DNA from: Streptomyces albogriseolus
GTDB taxonomy: Bacteria; Actinomycetota; Actinomycetes; Streptomycetales; Streptomycetaceae
DNA: 64,000 nt
Direction of reading: 5' to 3'
Assembly (NCBI GenBank): GCA_014650475.1
Contig: BMVA01000010.1
Location: 62,001-126,000 of the forward strand
Shown: positions 24,631 through 32,228 of the stretch, in pieces
Layout of the letters: every line of letters starts with the position of its first letter
Position numbering within the stretch: position 1 is the first letter of the stretch
Notes under the pieces: model-generated
What the model was told of the DNA's origin: nothing
What the model saw: only the letters and a program-made list of their open reading frames with translations
Databases searched by the model: none
Translations under genes and position numbers: made by a program

Positions 24631-25305
24631 TCAGAGAGAGACGCCGTGGGCGCGCAGGAAGGTCGCCGGGTTGACGGCGGAGCCGTAGTTCGGGGTCGTG
24701 CGGATCTCGAAGTGCAGGTGGGGACCGCTGGAGTTGCCGGTGTTGCCGGACAGGGCGATCTTCTGGCCGGTCTTGACGACCTGGCCGACCTTCACGTTGA
24801 CGGAGGACAGGTGGGCGTACTGGGAGTACGTCTTGTTCCCGTGCTTGATCACGACGGCGTTGCCGTACGCCGGGCCGTCGCCGGCGCCGTTGCCGCCGGC
24901 CTTCACGACCGTGCCGCCGTGGGCGGCGACGACCGGGGTGCCGGTCGGGACGGCGTAGTCCTGGCCGGAGTGCTTGGAGGCCCACATGCCGCCGTTCTGC
25001 GCGAAGCTCGCCGACAGCTTGTAGGACTTCACCGGGGAGACCCAGGACGCGGTGGACTTCTTGGCGGCCTCGGTCGCCTTCTTCACCGCGGAGGCCTTCA
25101 CGGCCTGCGTCTTCGCGGCCTCGGCCTGCGCGGCGGCCTGCGCCTGGACCGCCGTGGCGGTGCCGGACGCGGCGGAGGTGCCGGACGCGGCGACCGCGAC
25201 CCCGGCTCCCAGGACGGCCGTGGAGCCCAGACCGGCTGCCAGGACGGCGGCGCGGGTGCGGGTGACGGTCATACGGGGGAAACGGGACGTGACGCGCTCG
25301 AACAT
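24631..25305 (-). CDS. Secreted M23 peptidase (peptidoglycan endopeptidase)
   Basis: A 224-aa secreted protein. Residues 1-45 form a long signal peptide (TRTRAAVLAAGLGSTAVLGAGVAVA). An Ala/Lys-rich, probably helical spacer runs to about 90, followed by a LytM/M23 domain. Zinc-site motifs are present: HSGQDYAVPTGTPV (His and Asp) and GPHLHFEI (HxH), with QYAHL supplying the other histidine. It should cut peptide cross-links in the wall. The ATG at 25305 has GAGG upstream. The gene stands alone with a 348-base upstream region carrying several dyads, suggesting tight regulation. Confidence 0.92.
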   Translation of the reverse strand: MFERVTSRFPRMTVTRTRAAVLAAGLGSTAVLGAGVAVAASGTSAASGTATAVQAQAAAQAEAAKTQAVKASAVKKATEAAKKSTASWVSPVKSYKLSASFAQNGGMWASKHSGQDYAVPTGTPVVAAHGGTVVKAGGNGAGDGPAYGNAVVIKHGNKTYSQYAHLSSVNVKVGQVVKTGQKIALSGNTGNSSGPHLHFEIRTTPNYGSAVNPATFLRAHGVSL

Positions 25306-25653
25306 CGAAACCTCATGGGGGAGGGGGCGGGGGATGCCATCGGCGGAACGGGGTCCGTGCCGTGATGGCTGTTCCTTGGTAACCGCCCCCGGCCAAATGC
25401 CGCAAAGGTGTGACCTACGACGAAACGTCGTACATAGGGCATGAGATGCACGTCTCTTGACGGAGCCCTCCGTAGGGGGCAAAACCCCCATTTCAAGCCG
25501 ATCGATCGGGCTTGCGCCCTTTATGTCCGATTTCAAATCGGGCATTTCTTCACTATTCCGGGTAGTACACCCGACGGGCCCTGTGGAGCATGTCACCGAG
25601 GGCCCTGTGCGAATGTGGCGTGGGTCTCCGCACTCGGGGCCGCGGGGCCGGGC
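25306..25653 (-). promoter_or_regulatory. Long structured upstream region of the M23 peptidase gene
   Basis: 348 bases without a gene, noticeably AT-richer than its neighbours between 25400 and 25560. On inspection it holds four dyads: GCCATC...GATGGC with inner GGC/GCC pairing (25335-25369); TACGACG-aaa-CGTCGTA (25416-25432); GGGGG-caaaa-CCCCC (25476-25490); and CCGATTT-c-AAATCGG (25529-25543). The promoter, an operator and possibly a structured leader RNA are inferred. It did not match the c-di-AMP riboswitch that I know from other streptomycete wall-hydrolase genes. Confidence 0.5.
25416..25432. promoter_or_regulatory. 17-bp perfect dyad, possible operator of the M23 gene
   Basis: TACGACG and CGTCGTA flank AAA, about 110 bases upstream of the M23 start. 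A perfect 7-base dyad with a short centre is typical of a dimeric repressor or activator site; the protein is unknown. Confidence 0.45.
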
Positions 25654-26943
25654 TCAGGCGCCGAACAGTTCCAGCGACAGCCAGAGGGCGGCCGTGGACA
25701 CCAGGAGCGCGGCCGGGACCGTGGCCAGCCCGAGGAGGGTGAAGCGCACCAGGCTCACCTCGTGCGCGTGGTGGTGGACGATGCGGCGCCACAGCAGGGT
25801 GGCGAGGGAGCCCGCGTACGTGAGGTTCGGGCCGATGTTCACGCCGAGCAGGACCGCGAGGACCGCGCCGGGGCCGGACGGCGCGGCCAGCGGGACCAGG
25901 GCCAGCACGGCGGGCAGGTTGTTGATCAGGTTGGCCAGCAGGGCCGCCAGCGCGGCGACCGCCAGCAGGGACAGCGGCCCGGAGCCGTCGGGCAGGACCG
26001 CGTCCAGGGCGTCGCCGAGGCCCTGGTCCAGCACCGCCCGGACGACCACGCCCAGCGCCAGCACGAACGCCAGGAACGGCAGGTCCACCGCGCGCAGCAG
26101 CCGTACGACGCTGGTGCGGCGGCGGGTCAGGGCCCGTACCGCCATCACTCCCGCCCCGGCCGCCGCCGCCCACGCGGGGTCGACGCCGACGGCGGACGCC
26201 ACCGCGAACCCGGCGAGCGTGGCCGCCACCGTGACCAGCGCGAACAGCGGCACCTCCACCGGCTCGTCCGCCGTGTCCGGCGCGGTCGGTACGGCCGACA
26301 GGTCGGCGGCGAAGAAGCGGCGGAAGACCACGTACTCCACGGCGATCGCCGCCAGCCACGGCAGCAGCATCAGCAGCGCGAAGCGGGTGAAGGTCAGGCC
26401 GGTGGCGGTGAACGCGAGCAGGTTCGTCAGGTTCGACACCGGCAGCAGCAGGGACGCCGTGTTCGACAGGTGCGCGCCCGCGTAGACGTGCGGGGCGGGG
26501 CGCGCGCCCATGCGGGTCGCGGTGGCGAACACGACCGGCGTCAGCAGCACCACCGTCGCGTCCAGGCTGAGGACGGCCGTGATCAGCGAGGCGAGCGCGA
26601 ACACCGCGCCCAGCAGCCTGCGCGGGCGGTGGCGCGACCAGCGGGCCATCCAGGTGCCGCACGCGTGGAAGAGGCCCTCCTCGTCGCACAGCTTGGCGAG
26701 CACCAGGACGGCGGCGAGGAAGCCGATCACCGGGCCGAGCCGCTCCGCCTCCTCCCGCACGGCCTCCGTGGTGATCGCGCCCGTCGCGACCACCACCCCG
26801 GCGGCGGGCACCGCGAACGCCGCCTCCGGCCAGCGGAAGGGACGGACGACGGCACACACCAGCACCACGGCCAGCGCGGCGACGGACAACGATTCGAGCA
26901 GCACACCGCTGATCATCCACACGACGGGCGGTGCCCCGGACAC
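25654..26943 (-). CDS. ArsB/SLC13-type anion or arsenite transporter
   Basis: A 429-aa membrane protein with about 11-12 helices of the ion-transporter superfamily. Two inverted halves are visible, each ending in an Asn-rich re-entrant segment (LSNTASLLLPVSNLTNLLA and LANLINNLPAVLALVPLA), the substrate-binding loops of ArsB/NhaD/SLC13 proteins. It probably exports arsenite or moves an anion or dicarboxylate; the choice cannot be made here and no arsR or arsC is adjacent. The start may be ATG 26943 or the ATG nine codons later. Divergent from the sacsin-like gene. Confidence 0.82.
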   Translation of the reverse strand: MSGAPPVVWMISGVLLESLSVAALAVVLVCAVVRPFRWPEAAFAVPAAGVVVATGAITTEAVREEAERLGPVIGFLAAVLVLAKLCDEEGLFHACGTWMARWSRHRPRRLLGAVFALASLITAVLSLDATVVLLTPVVFATATRMGARPAPHVYAGAHLSNTASLLLPVSNLTNLLAFTATGLTFTRFALLMLLPWLAAIAVEYVVFRRFFAADLSAVPTAPDTADEPVEVPLFALVTVAATLAGFAVASAVGVDPAWAAAAGAGVMAVRALTRRRTSVVRLLRAVDLPFLAFVLALGVVVRAVLDQGLGDALDAVLPDGSGPLSLLAVAALAALLANLINNLPAVLALVPLAAPSGPGAVLAVLLGVNIGPNLTYAGSLATLLWRRIVHHHAHEVSLVRFTLLGLATVPAALLVSTAALWLSLELFGA

Positions 26944-27014
26944 CGCGTCCCCGGGGTGTCGCGGAGCGGTACCTTCGACGTCACGCAGATCAGGGCCCGA
27001 TGAGGAGAGTCAAC

Positions 27015-30000
27015 GTGAGCAAGTTCGTGCGGCCCGCCGTCGAGGGTGCCGACCCGTTCGGTACGGCGCGTCTGCGGCGTGGGGTCCTGGACGCCTGGGC
27101 CACCAGCCCCGCCCGGTTCCGGGAGGACGCCAACGCCGAGGAGGACCTCGTCCTCGGAGGCTACCGGGACCGGCTCGTCGTCGAGCTCGCGCAGAACGCC
27201 GCCGACGCCGCCGCCCGGGCCGGCGTGCCCGGCCGTCTCCGGCTCACCCTGCGGGACGGGGTCCTCGTCGCCGCGAACACCGGCGCCCCGCTGGACGCGG
27301 CCGGCGTCGAGTCGCTGTCCACGCTGCGCGCCTCCGCCAAGCGGGACGCGCCCGACCGGGCCGTCGGACGGTTCGGCGTCGGCTTCGCGGCCGTGCTCGC
27401 CGTCACCGACGAGCCCGCCGTCGTCGGCCGGCACGGCGGGGTGCGCTGGTCGCTGGTTGAGGCGCGGGACCTCGCGCGGGACACCGCCCGGCACAGCCCC
27501 GGCCTCGGCGACGAGATCCGCCGCCGCGACGGGCACGTACCGCTGCTGCGGCTCCCCTTCGCCGCCGAGGGCACCGCCCCCGACCCGTACGACACCGCCG
27601 TCATCCTGCCGCTGCGCGACACCGCCGCCGCCGACCTCGCCGAGCGGCTGCTGCACGCCGTCGACGACGCCCTGCTGCTCGCCCTGCCCGGGCTGGAGGA
27701 GGTCGTCGTCGAGACCGGCGACGACACGCCCCGCACACTGATCCGCGGCACCGACGGCGACCTGACCGTGGTCACCGACTCCCGCGACGGCGTCACCCGC
27801 TGGCGCACCGCCGCCGCGCACGGCGCGCTCACCCCCGACCTGCTCGCCGACCGCCCGGTCGAGGAGCGGCTGCGCCCGCACTGGTCGGTCACCTGGGCCG
27901 TCCCCGTCGGCGCCGACGGCGCACCCGCCCGGCCGCGCACTGCCGCCGTCGTGCACGCGCCCACCCCCAGCGACGAGCCGCTCGGCGTGCCCGCCCTGCT
28001 CATCGCCTCCCTGCCGCTGGACTCCACCCGCCGGCACGCGGCCCCCGGCCCGCTCACCGACTTCCTCGTGCAGCGCGCCGCCGACGCCTACGCCGGGCTC
28101 CTCGCCGACTGGCGTCCGGTGACCACGGGCGCCCTCGACCTGGTGCCGGGCCCGCTCGGCAAGGGCGAGCTGGACGGCGCCCTGCGCGCGGCCATCCTGG
28201 AGCGGCTGCCGCGCACCGCCTTCCTGCCGCCCGCCGCCGCGCCCGTCGCCGACGACGACTTCGAGCTGCCCGAGGCGCTGCGGCCGCGCGACGCCGAGAT
28301 CGTCGAGGGCGCGGGCGCCGACACCGTACGGGTGCTGGCGGAGGTGCTGCCCACGCTGCTGCCCGCCGGTCTTGAGCGGCGGGCCGAGCTGCGCACCCTC
28401 GGGGTCGCGCGGGTGCCGCTGACCGACGCGGTCGACCGGCTCGCCGGCCTGGAGAAGTCCCCCGACTGGTGGCGGCGGCTCTACGACAGCCTCGCCGGCG
28501 TCGACCCCGACCGGCTCACCGGACTCCCGGTGCCGCTCGCCGGGGACGCCTCCCAGGCTTTCGGCTCCGGGGGCGGGCGCACCACCATCGGCCCCCGGCA
28601 GGTGCTGCTGCCCACCCCGGACACGGCCGTCGACGCCGGGCTGCTGTCCCGGCTCGGCCTGAAGGTCGCCCACCCGGACGCCGCCCACCCGCTGCTGGAG
28701 AAGCTGGGCGCGCTGCCCGCGACCCCGCGCGCCGTGCTCACCACCCCGCAGGTGCGGGCCGCCGTCGCCGCGTCCCTCGACGACGAGGGCGGAGTCACCT
28801 GGGAGGAGGACGCCCCGGACGCCGAGGAACTCGCCGACACCGTGCTCGCGCTGGTCCGCGACGCCGGCCTCGAGCCGGGCGACGAGCCCTGGCTGGGCGC
28901 GCTCGCCCTGCCCGACGAGGACGGCGAACTCTCCCCGGCCTGCGAACTCGTCTTCCCCGGCGGGCCCTTCGCGCAGGTCATGCGGGAGGGCGAGCTGGCC
29001 GCCGTGGACGCGGAGCTGGCCGGGAAGTGGGGCGAGCAGCCGCTGGCCGCGTGCGGGGTGCTCGTCGACTTCGCGCTGGTACGGGCCACCGACGTCGTCC
29101 TCGACCCGGACGAACTGGAGCCGCGCGAGAGCGACTACGCCGAGCCGGACGACCCGGGGCTGCTGGACGCCGTCGACGTGTGGGCCGAGGACATCCTCGA
29201 CCGCTTCCCCGACGCGCCCGTCCCGCCCGTCGCCACCGAGATCGTCGCCGTGCGCGACCTGGACCTGGTGGACGACGACCGCTGGCCGCAGGCGCTCGCG
29301 CTGCTCTCCCGGCCCCCGCTGCGGGACGCGCTGGCCGAGCCGGTGCGGATCCTGCTCCACGACGGCACCCACGAGACCGTACGGCCGTACACCGCGTGGT
29401 GGCTGCGCGGCCACCCCGTGCTCGGCGGGCGGCGCCCCGCCGGACTGCGCGCGGCGGGCGGCGACCCGCTGCTGCGCGGCCTGTACGACGAGGCCGACGC
29501 GACCGGCTTCGACGACGAGCAGGTGCTGCGCGCGCTGGGCGTGCGCACATCGGTCGCCGCGCTGCTGGACGAGCCGGGCGGGGCGGCCGAGCTGCTGGAA
29601 CGCCTCGCCGACCCCGGCCGGCCGGTCACGGCGGCCCAGCTGCACGGGCTGTACGGGGCGCTGGCGGAGCTGGACCCCGAGCAGGTGACCCTGCCGGACG
29701 AGCTGCGCGCGGTGGTCGACGGGCGGGTGGAGGTGGTGGACGCCTCCGAGGCGGTGGTCGTGGACTCGCCCGACCTGCTGCCGTTCACCGCCGGGGTCCC
29801 GCTGCTGCCGGTCCGGCCGGCACGGGCCGCCGAACTGGCGGAGCTGTTCCAGGTACGGCGGCTCAGCGAGTCCGTCACCGGGCGGGTGGACTCCGAGGGC
29901 ACGGAGCACGAGGTGCCGGAGGCGGTGCGGGTGCTGCTGGGTCCGCGGACCCCGGCCTCCTACGTCGAGCACGAGGAGCTCGTCGTGGACGGCGTGGAGA

Positions 30001-30170
30001 TCGACTGGCGCCTCACCGACGACGGGGTGCTGCACGCGGCCACCCTGGAGGGCGTCGCCGCGGGCCTCGGCTGGGCGGCGGGGCAGTGGCCGCGGCGCTT
30101 CGAGGTGGCGGCGCTGCTGGAGGATCCGTCGCGGACGGAGGAGCTGGCCCGGGACCGGTGGTTCGACTGA
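27015..30170 (+). CDS. Large GHKL ATPase of the sacsin N-terminal-like type
   Basis: 1051 residues. The N-terminal 200 carry a GHKL (Hsp90-like) ATP pocket: the N box ELAQNAADAAARAG, the G1-like region NTGAPLDAAGVESLSTLRAS and the G2 box GRFGVGFAAVL. This is the sacsin N-terminal ATP-binding type often mislabelled as an Hsp90 chaperone. The remaining 850 residues are acidic and Leu-rich with no recognisable catalytic motif. Start: GTG at 27015 with GAGGAGAG just upstream; an ATG five codons earlier is the alternative. No partner is encoded nearby. Members elsewhere occur as stand-alone core genes, so a chaperone-like role rather than defence is inferred, weakly. Confidence 0.85.
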   Translation: MSKFVRPAVEGADPFGTARLRRGVLDAWATSPARFREDANAEEDLVLGGYRDRLVVELAQNAADAAARAGVPGRLRLTLRDGVLVAANTGAPLDAAGVESLSTLRASAKRDAPDRAVGRFGVGFAAVLAVTDEPAVVGRHGGVRWSLVEARDLARDTARHSPGLGDEIRRRDGHVPLLRLPFAAEGTAPDPYDTAVILPLRDTAAADLAERLLHAVDDALLLALPGLEEVVVETGDDTPRTLIRGTDGDLTVVTDSRDGVTRWRTAAAHGALTPDLLADRPVEERLRPHWSVTWAVPVGADGAPARPRTAAVVHAPTPSDEPLGVPALLIASLPLDSTRRHAAPGPLTDFLVQRAADAYAGLLADWRPVTTGALDLVPGPLGKGELDGALRAAILERLPRTAFLPPAAAPVADDDFELPEALRPRDAEIVEGAGADTVRVLAEVLPTLLPAGLERRAELRTLGVARVPLTDAVDRLAGLEKSPDWWRRLYDSLAGVDPDRLTGLPVPLAGDASQAFGSGGGRTTIGPRQVLLPTPDTAVDAGLLSRLGLKVAHPDAAHPLLEKLGALPATPRAVLTTPQVRAAVAASLDDEGGVTWEEDAPDAEELADTVLALVRDAGLEPGDEPWLGALALPDEDGELSPACELVFPGGPFAQVMREGELAAVDAELAGKWGEQPLAACGVLVDFALVRATDVVLDPDELEPRESDYAEPDDPGLLDAVDVWAEDILDRFPDAPVPPVATEIVAVRDLDLVDDDRWPQALALLSRPPLRDALAEPVRILLHDGTHETVRPYTAWWLRGHPVLGGRRPAGLRAAGGDPLLRGLYDEADATGFDDEQVLRALGVRTSVAALLDEPGGAAELLERLADPGRPVTAAQLHGLYGALAELDPEQVTLPDELRAVVDGRVEVVDASEAVVVDSPDLLPFTAGVPLLPVRPARAAELAELFQVRRLSESVTGRVDSEGTEHEVPEAVRVLLGPRTPASYVEHEELVVDGVEIDWRLTDDGVLHAATLEGVAAGLGWAAGQWPRRFEVAALLEDPSRTEELARDRWFD

Positions 30171-30175
30171 CCCAC

Positions 30176-30236
30176 CCGGGGCTCCGCCCCGGACCCCGCT
30201 CCTCAAGCGCCGGAGGGGCTGACATCGGCCCCTCCG
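30176..30236. terminator. Double hairpin between convergent genes
   Basis: Two stems: CCGGGGC/GCCCCGG with a TCC loop (30176-30192) and CGGAGGGGC/GCCCCTCCG (30211-30236). They fill the 72-base gap between the sacsin-like gene and nhaA and should stop transcription both ways. The sequence type (GGGGCTCCGCCCC, CGCCGGAGGGGCTGA) is a frequent streptomycete intergenic element. Confidence 0.8.
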
Positions 30237-30242
30237 GACGGA

Positions 30243-32147
30243 CTACGGCTCCGTGGGCGTCGCCCCCGACCCCTCGAACTCGAGCTGCTCCAGCTCACGC
30301 GCCAGCGTCTCCGCGTCGTAGGGCCCCGTGTGCCGGCGGTTGCCGATGAAGAACGTGGGGGCGCCCTGGACGCCGCTCGCCTCCGCGCTGCGGGCGTCCC
30401 GGCGGACCCGTTCGGCCGCCCAGTCGGAGTCGAGGTCCCGGAGGAACCTCTCCATGTCGAGGCCGAGGTCGATGGCGTAGACGACGGTGTCCTCGTACTC
30501 CATCTCGTCCTGGTGCCGGTAGAGCAGGTCGTGCATGTCCCAGAAGCGGCCCTGGGCGTCCGCGGCGACCGCCGCCCGCGCGGCCAGCTCGGCGTGCGGG
30601 TGGACGTCGGGCAGCGGGAGGTGCCGGAAGACGTAGCGGAACCGGTCGCCGAAGCGGTTCCGCAGCTCCTTGGTGACGCCGGTGGCGCGGGCGCAGAAGG
30701 GGCACTCGAAGTCGCCGTACTCCACCAGGGTGAGCGGCGCGTCGGCCGGGCCGAGGATGTGGTCCGTCTCCGGGTCGACCAGCCGGTCCAGGTAGCGGGG
30801 CAGGTCCGCGTCCGTCCTGCCGCCGAAGACGGTGGAGAGCCGGAAGACCAGCCAGCCCGTCAGGGTGGCGATCACCGCCGCGAGCAGCACGCCGACGGTC
30901 GCCCGGGCGAGCAGGTCCGGCTCGTCCTCGAAGGCGAGTCCCGCGATCAGCAGGGACACGGTGAACCCGATGCCGGACAGGGCCGCGCCGCCCAGCACAT
31001 GGCCCTGACCCACCCCGCCGGGCAGCTCGCCCAGACCGAACCGGGTGCCGAGCCGCGCGCCGCCCCAGATGCCGAGGAGCTTGCCCGCGACGAGACCGAC
31101 CACCACGGCCCAGGTGAGGGCGGAGCCCAGAGCGTCGGTGAGGACGCCGTCGCGCAGGTCGACGCCCGCGTTGGCCAGGGCGAACACCGGGACGACGACA
31201 TAGCTGGACCAGGGGTGCAGATACATCTGGAGGCGTTCGTTGACCGAGACGGCCTTCTGGAGGCCCTTGCGCGCGGTCTTGCCCACGTCCGCGCGGGGTG
31301 ACTGGCGGAAGGCCCGGAACAGCCGTGTCGCCTGCTCGACGCCCTCGCGGGACGGCTCGCGCGCGGGGATGAGCAGGCCGCCGAGCATGCCGGCGATGGA
31401 TGCGTGCAACCCGGCGTTCAGGGTCAGGTACCACATCACCAGCACGATCAGCACATACGGGACGGCCCGCCAGACGTCGAAGCGGGACAGCGACGACAGG
31501 ACCGCGCCGAGCACCAGGGCGGCGATCAGCTCCGGCACGTGGATCGCCCCGGAGTAGACGACACCGATCACGGTGACCGCGACGATGTCGTCGATGACGG
31601 TGATGGCCAGCAGGAAGATCCGCAGCTGGGTGACGAAACGGGGGCCCACCACGGCGAGCGCGCCCAGCAGGAACGCCGTGTCGGTGCCGATGACGATGCC
31701 CCAGCCGCCCGCGGCCTGAGAACCGGGCGCGATCAAGAGGTAGAACAGGACCGGCACGACCATGCCGCCGATCCCGGCGAGCCCCGGGATCATGATCCGG
31801 CGGCGGTCGTTCAGCGAGCCGACGGACAGCTCGTAGCGGACCTCCAGGCCGATGACGAAGAAGAACAGCGCCATCAGCCCGTCGTTGACCCAGTGCCCCA
31901 GGTCCATCGCCAGCTCCGCGTCGCCCACCGCGACGGACGCCTCGGTGTGCCACAGCGAGAAGTACGACTCCGACCAGGCGGAGTTGGCCCAGATCAGGGC
32001 GACCGCCACCGCGAGCAGCAGCAGCCCGGAGCTGCCCGCCTCGGTCGCCAGGAACCTGCGCACGGGCGCGGCCAGCTGAGCCGCGAGCTCACCCCTGCTC
32101 GACCGGGACTGGGAGTCCGCGGACTTCTTCCGGGACAGCAGCTTCAT
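30243..32147 (-). CDS. nhaA: Na+/H+ antiporter NhaA fused to a DsbA-like thioredoxin domain
   Basis: 634 residues in two parts. Residues 28-440 are NhaA: ion-binding aspartates at Asp156 (GTDTAF) and Asp186-Asp187 (VIDDIVA), equivalent to the E. coli Asp133, Asp163 and Asp164. Residues 450-630 form a DsbA-type thioredoxin fold with a CPFC redox site at 482-485 and the cis-proline loop GAPTFF. The fused topology recurs in actinobacteria. Whether the redox domain faces outside and what it oxidises cannot be read. The protein should expel Na+ and Li+ in exchange for protons. Preceded, on the same strand, by a P-type ATPase gene 81 bases away. Confidence 0.93.
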   Translation of the reverse strand: MKLLSRKKSADSQSRSSRGELAAQLAAPVRRFLATEAGSSGLLLLAVAVALIWANSAWSESYFSLWHTEASVAVGDAELAMDLGHWVNDGLMALFFFVIGLEVRYELSVGSLNDRRRIMIPGLAGIGGMVVPVLFYLLIAPGSQAAGGWGIVIGTDTAFLLGALAVVGPRFVTQLRIFLLAITVIDDIVAVTVIGVVYSGAIHVPELIAALVLGAVLSSLSRFDVWRAVPYVLIVLVMWYLTLNAGLHASIAGMLGGLLIPAREPSREGVEQATRLFRAFRQSPRADVGKTARKGLQKAVSVNERLQMYLHPWSSYVVVPVFALANAGVDLRDGVLTDALGSALTWAVVVGLVAGKLLGIWGGARLGTRFGLGELPGGVGQGHVLGGAALSGIGFTVSLLIAGLAFEDEPDLLARATVGVLLAAVIATLTGWLVFRLSTVFGGRTDADLPRYLDRLVDPETDHILGPADAPLTLVEYGDFECPFCARATGVTKELRNRFGDRFRYVFRHLPLPDVHPHAELAARAAVAADAQGRFWDMHDLLYRHQDEMEYEDTVVYAIDLGLDMERFLRDLDSDWAAERVRRDARSAEASGVQGAPTFFIGNRRHTGPYDAETLARELEQLEFEGSGATPTEP

Positions 32148-32228
32148 GAGGTCGTCCGTCTCCGATCACCTGCGGCGGCAGACTCCCATGGTCACCCACA
32201 TACCGGGCATAACGCCCGCGCGACCCGT

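Noticed and set aside
25306-25653. A c-di-AMP (ydaO-type) riboswitch before the M23 peptidase
   Set aside because: Expected for some streptomycete wall hydrolases, but the conserved sequence blocks known to me are not present. A covariance-model search would settle it.
26913-30206. A 1097-codon minus-strand frame opposite the sacsin-like gene
   Set aside because: Low-complexity Gly/Arg/Val composition with no domain; the plus strand has a full ATPase N-domain and correct codon bias.
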